Positions 61,308 through 63,617 of a stretch of DNA of 63,617 nt are shown one piece after another; the first letter of the stretch is position 1, and each line of letters opens with the position of its first letter. The stretch lies in the NCBI RefSeq assembly GCF_005886535.1, contig NZ_PNDS01000023.1, forward strand, positions 1 through 63,617. Direction: 5' to 3'. The DNA comes from Pseudoalteromonas sp. S2755 (GTDB lineage Bacteria > Pseudomonadota > Gammaproteobacteria > Enterobacterales > Alteromonadaceae). The notes under the pieces were generated by a model. It worked only from the letters and a program-made list of their open reading frames with translations. It ran no database searches and had not been told where the DNA came from. Position numbers and translations under genes: made by a program.

Positions 61308-61369
61308 GTCGACATTTATGTCGACAAATATCAGTAAATATCGACAAGTCCATATTTCGACCTACAAAA

Positions 61370-61399
61370 TAAAAACGGCGCTGAACAAGCGCCGTTTTT
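61370..61399 (+). terminator. phhAB terminator
   Basis: AACGGCGC and GCGCCGTT pair around a short loop, with A-rich and T-rich flanks. Confidence 0.92.
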
Positions 61400-61507
61400 A
61401 TTCATCAGTTAGGATACAAGCCAAGAAAAGGTTTGTCTTTTCAGTTCTAACCAAATACAACTAGCGTTAGCAGAAATAGATTAGCCTATTTTTATCCCAC
61501 CCTCAGG

Positions 61508-62107
61508 TTATGTAAATGTAGGGCTAATTATGCCGTTAGTCCACAAGATAGCGGTTGCAGCAAGAATGATGACTAACAGCACTAGGCCACAAGTCACAAC
61601 CGAGCTGGCATAAATAAACCCACGCTCTTCAGGAATATGCATAAGAATAGGCACGCCCGTATAAAGCAGGTAAACGGAGTACGCTAATGCAACCATCCCA
61701 ACCGATACGACAAACCAAAGCTCAGGATAAAATGCCGCAAATGCCGACATAAACATTGGCGTTGCTGTGTAAGCTGATAACTCTAGAGTCTGTGTATAGG
61801 TTGGCGTTGAGCCAAAAGTGATGGCCATCCAGTGGGCGAGATACGCCAGAATAAAGACGCCTGCAATTAATGCGCAGTACATTGCAACACCAATTAATAT
61901 TGCCGACTCATGAGTTAAATAGACAGCATCCCCAGTACCAACACTCCAGCCCAAGTAAACTGAAGAATAGTACCCCATAATGCTTGGGATCAGCGCAACA
62001 AGTGCAATATGTGACAAACTGTAAAACATACTTTCGTGACGGTTATCAATTGTTTGCCACTCTTCGTGCGGGTGAGCATATAAGCCCCATAGATGATTAA
62101 AGATCAT
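61508..62107 (-). CDS. Yip1-family inner membrane protein
   Basis: A 199-residue protein with five hydrophobic segments (about 33-52, 68-92, 108-125, 133-155 and 170-195). The N-terminus NHLWGLYAHPHEEWQTIDNR is typical of bacterial YIP1-domain proteins, as are the later TYTQTLELSAYTATPMF segments. Their role is not known. It stands alone, convergent with phhB. The ~210 bases between it and the next plus-strand gene are AT-rich. Confidence 0.85.
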   Translation of the reverse strand: MIFNHLWGLYAHPHEEWQTIDNRHESMFYSLSHIALVALIPSIMGYYSSVYLGWSVGTGDAVYLTHESAILIGVAMYCALIAGVFILAYLAHWMAITFGSTPTYTQTLELSAYTATPMFMSAFAAFYPELWFVVSVGMVALAYSVYLLYTGVPILMHIPEERGFIYASSVVTCGLVLLVIILAATAILWTNGIISPTFT

Positions 62108-62316
62108 AGTTAGCCCCTCAAATATAGGTTTGTACTATTTTTGTACAATTCAATTAAGTTATGAGAGATGAGTTAATTTTTGTCAAGAAAATGTAGTTGA
62201 ATAGCAATATTACTATTTTCAGAATGATCTAAAACTTCTTGGGGAGTAGCCTAGTGGTGCACCTTGCAGCGAGAAGTTATGATAAAATGGCGCAAACACA
62301 TTAGTCTTTTGTTGTT

Positions 62317-62562
62317 ATGTTAGAAAAGTACACAGATTTACTTACGCCTATTAACCAATTTTTGGGCTATGAACCCCCGCTAGCTTGGATTGAAAAAGCA
62401 AAACAAAGCGAGCACTTACCATTATTACGTATCGATTATATGCGCGGTGAATTAACGATTTGGTTTTGGACATTACTAAATCATTGTACAACGATTTTAT
62501 CCATACATCGTATTCGTAAAGAGTTATTCCATAGCGCTAAATTTACAGATCTGGAGGTGTAG
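62317..62562 (+). CDS. Short protein resembling the MiaE N-terminus
   Basis: An 81-residue protein. Residues about 8-46 align without gaps to residues 4-42 of the next gene product, MiaE, sharing LLxPIxxFL, Exp-P-WI-A-E-L-D-EL positions (about 16 identities over 39). After that it diverges completely (TIWFWTLLNHCTTIL) and lacks the remaining diiron ligands. Its stop is one base before the miaE start, and GGAGGTG for miaE lies in its last codons, so both are translated together. It may be a degenerate tandem copy or an accessory protein. Confidence 0.6.
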   Translation: MLEKYTDLLTPINQFLGYEPPLAWIEKAKQSEHLPLLRIDYMRGELTIWFWTLLNHCTTILSIHRIRKELFHSAKFTDLEV

Positions 62563-62563
62563 T

Positions 62564-63334
62564 GTGGACGAATTGCTGAAACCTATCTATGCGTTTTTAA
62601 AATGCGAAACGCCTGATGAATGGATAACCGAGGCTACAAAAAAAGAAAATTTAACTGTAGTGTTAACAGATCATTTAGTGTGTGAGTTGAAAGCAGCCCA
62701 GTCTGCAATGTTCTTAATCAGAAAGTATGCTGTAGATAAAGCTAGTGGTGATGCACTGCTTGAATGGTTAAAGCCGTTCGAAGCACTTATTTATAAGCGT
62801 GAGGGAGATTGGCGTGAGTTAGCTGACAAGAACAAGCTAACCAAGTCGATGATCCCGAAGTCAAATACTCCGTATGGTCAAGACCTTATCGATAAAATGG
62901 TAATACTAATTAAAGAAGAGTTACACCACTTTTATCAAGTACTCGAAATTATGGATGAGTATGGCATTGCGTATCAAAGCATCACGCCATGTCGCTATGC
63001 CAAGGGCATGTTGCGTAATGTGAAAACTTTCGAGCCTGATGCGTTGGTAGATAAGCTTATTGTTGGTGCGTACATTGAAGCACGCTCTTGTGAGCGGTTC
63101 GCTAAATTAGCACCACATGTAGATAAACGTTTAGGTGATTTCTATATTTCATTACTTCGCTCAGAAGCTCGCCATTACCAAGACTACTTAAAGTTGGCAC
63201 AAGAAATTAGTGAATTTGATATTTCTGACCGAGTTGAATTTTTTGGTACTGTTGAAGCTGAGCTAATTTCCACCCTTGACGGTGACTTTAAGTTTCACAG
63301 TGGTAAGCCTATTACATCTTGCACTGGTGCTTAG
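62564..63334 (+). CDS. miaE: tRNA-(ms2io6A)-hydroxylase
   Basis: A 256-residue ferritin-like diiron enzyme with a GTG start preceded by GGAGG. The iron ligands follow the ExnExxHxnExnExxH pattern: Glu41, Glu119-x-x-His122, Glu172 and Glu201-x-x-His204. It hydroxylates the isopentenyl group of ms2i6A at position 37 of certain tRNAs using O2. It forms an operon with the short MiaE-like ORF upstream. Confidence 0.94.
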   Translation: MDELLKPIYAFLKCETPDEWITEATKKENLTVVLTDHLVCELKAAQSAMFLIRKYAVDKASGDALLEWLKPFEALIYKREGDWRELADKNKLTKSMIPKSNTPYGQDLIDKMVILIKEELHHFYQVLEIMDEYGIAYQSITPCRYAKGMLRNVKTFEPDALVDKLIVGAYIEARSCERFAKLAPHVDKRLGDFYISLLRSEARHYQDYLKLAQEISEFDISDRVEFFGTVEAELISTLDGDFKFHSGKPITSCTGA

Positions 63335-63345
63335 AAGTTATGTTA

Positions 63346-63617
63346 GGGCCTGTCGATCTTTCAAGTTTGTTTTTGCAGCAGTTTGATTGGTATTTATACA
63401 AGGCAGAGCCAGCGTAGCATAGTCATTCTATGTAAGTCTGGCGATAAAGACTTTGTGCTCCTGCAAAGTCACCTTACCCCACATCCTTGTGGGGCAACAC
63501 AGAAGAAATGCTAATCAAGCGCTGCCCTTTGGGTTCATCTGAGTGCGCTTTGTTCATTGTTGCTCAACTTTTGCCTAGATTACTAGGCGGCAAGTCGAGC
63601 GTCGCGACCAAAATACA
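63346..63617. repeat. Hairpin-rich non-coding region, probable interspersed repeat
   Basis: No gene is visible. An imperfect long hairpin joins GCCAG (63408-63412) to CTGGC (63438-63442), with an inner CATAG/CTATG pair. Further hairpins are CCCCAC/GTGGGG (63477-63494) and GCCTAG/CTAGGC (63573-63588) with TTGCC/GGCAA outside. The structure and wording recall repeats common in Pseudoalteromonas intergenic DNA; this is recall. The element may continue beyond the window. Confidence 0.5.

Overview
The window looks like a chromosomal segment of a marine gammaproteobacterium of the order Alteromonadales, most likely Pseudoalteromonas. The evidence is the gene order tig-clpP-clpX-lon-hupB-ppiD, the pspF/pspABC-ycjXF block joined to sapABCDF, fadR/phhAB/miaE of gammaproteobacterial type, moderate GC, AT-rich intergenic DNA, and a MITE-like repeat bounded by TAATACCAATT. 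The genus is inferred from recall of such genomes, not from a search. I see no phage, IS transposase, CRISPR array or defence island. The window is mostly core genome plus one accessory nutrient locus.

Layout. (1) 1-12.5 kb: a carbohydrate-type uptake and catabolism locus. It holds an MFS permease, a TIM-barrel sugar isomerase/epimerase, a Gfo/Idh/MocA dehydrogenase, a PAS-AraC regulator, a BadF-type (glucosamine-kinase-like) kinase, a CutC-family protein, a TonB-dependent receptor and a surface lipoprotein with four discoidin-like repeats. No glycoside hydrolase is present and the substrate is unknown. A 34-bp element with two TCGG cores 21 bp apart occurs in both regulatory intergenic regions and is my best candidate for the AraC operator. 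(2) 12.5-22.8 kb: pheA with a readable pheL attenuator, a GGDEF-EAL protein, yciH, a STAS plus response-regulator/PP2C/HATPase partner-switching pair, a GAF protein, an aromatic/aspartate aminotransferase, yebG with a LexA box, and a ComEA-like secreted HhH protein. (3) 22.8-34.3 kb: dsbB, a secreted amidohydrolase divergent from a membrane winged-helix/TPR regulator, fadR, a 2-Cys peroxiredoxin, a two-gene micro-operon of small exported or membrane proteins, smrB, prmB, aroC and folD. (4) 34.6-44.3 kb: a Pro-Arg-His-Pro tRNA operon, then the trigger factor, ClpXP, Lon, HU-beta and PpiD protein-quality-control block, with a clear sigma32-type promoter before lon. (5) 44.5-48.1 kb: a polysaccharide-deacetylase-like lipoprotein, a secreted NTF2-like/DJ-1 fusion and a 7TM-AraC regulator. 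(6) 48.1-58.5 kb: sapFDCBA and pspF on the minus strand, divergent from pspABC, ycjX and ycjF, with a sigma54-type promoter before pspA. (7) 58.7-63.6 kb: methionine gamma-lyase, phhA-phhB preceded by two TyrR-type boxes, a Yip1 protein, miaE preceded by a short ORF that resembles the MiaE N-terminus, and a hairpin-rich repeat at the window end.

How the parts fit. Aromatic amino-acid metabolism recurs (aroC, pheA, aminotransferase, phhAB), with three different control signals visible: attenuation, TyrR boxes, and an inverted repeat carrying TyrR-like half sites. Envelope stress and proteostasis are the second theme (Psp, Sap, PpiD, Lon, ClpXP, DsbB). The most unusual items are the shared 21-bp-phased operator of the sugar locus, the quadruplicated discoidin lipoprotein, the MiaE-like N-terminal ORF coupled to miaE, and an overlapping 38-codon membrane-peptide gene.
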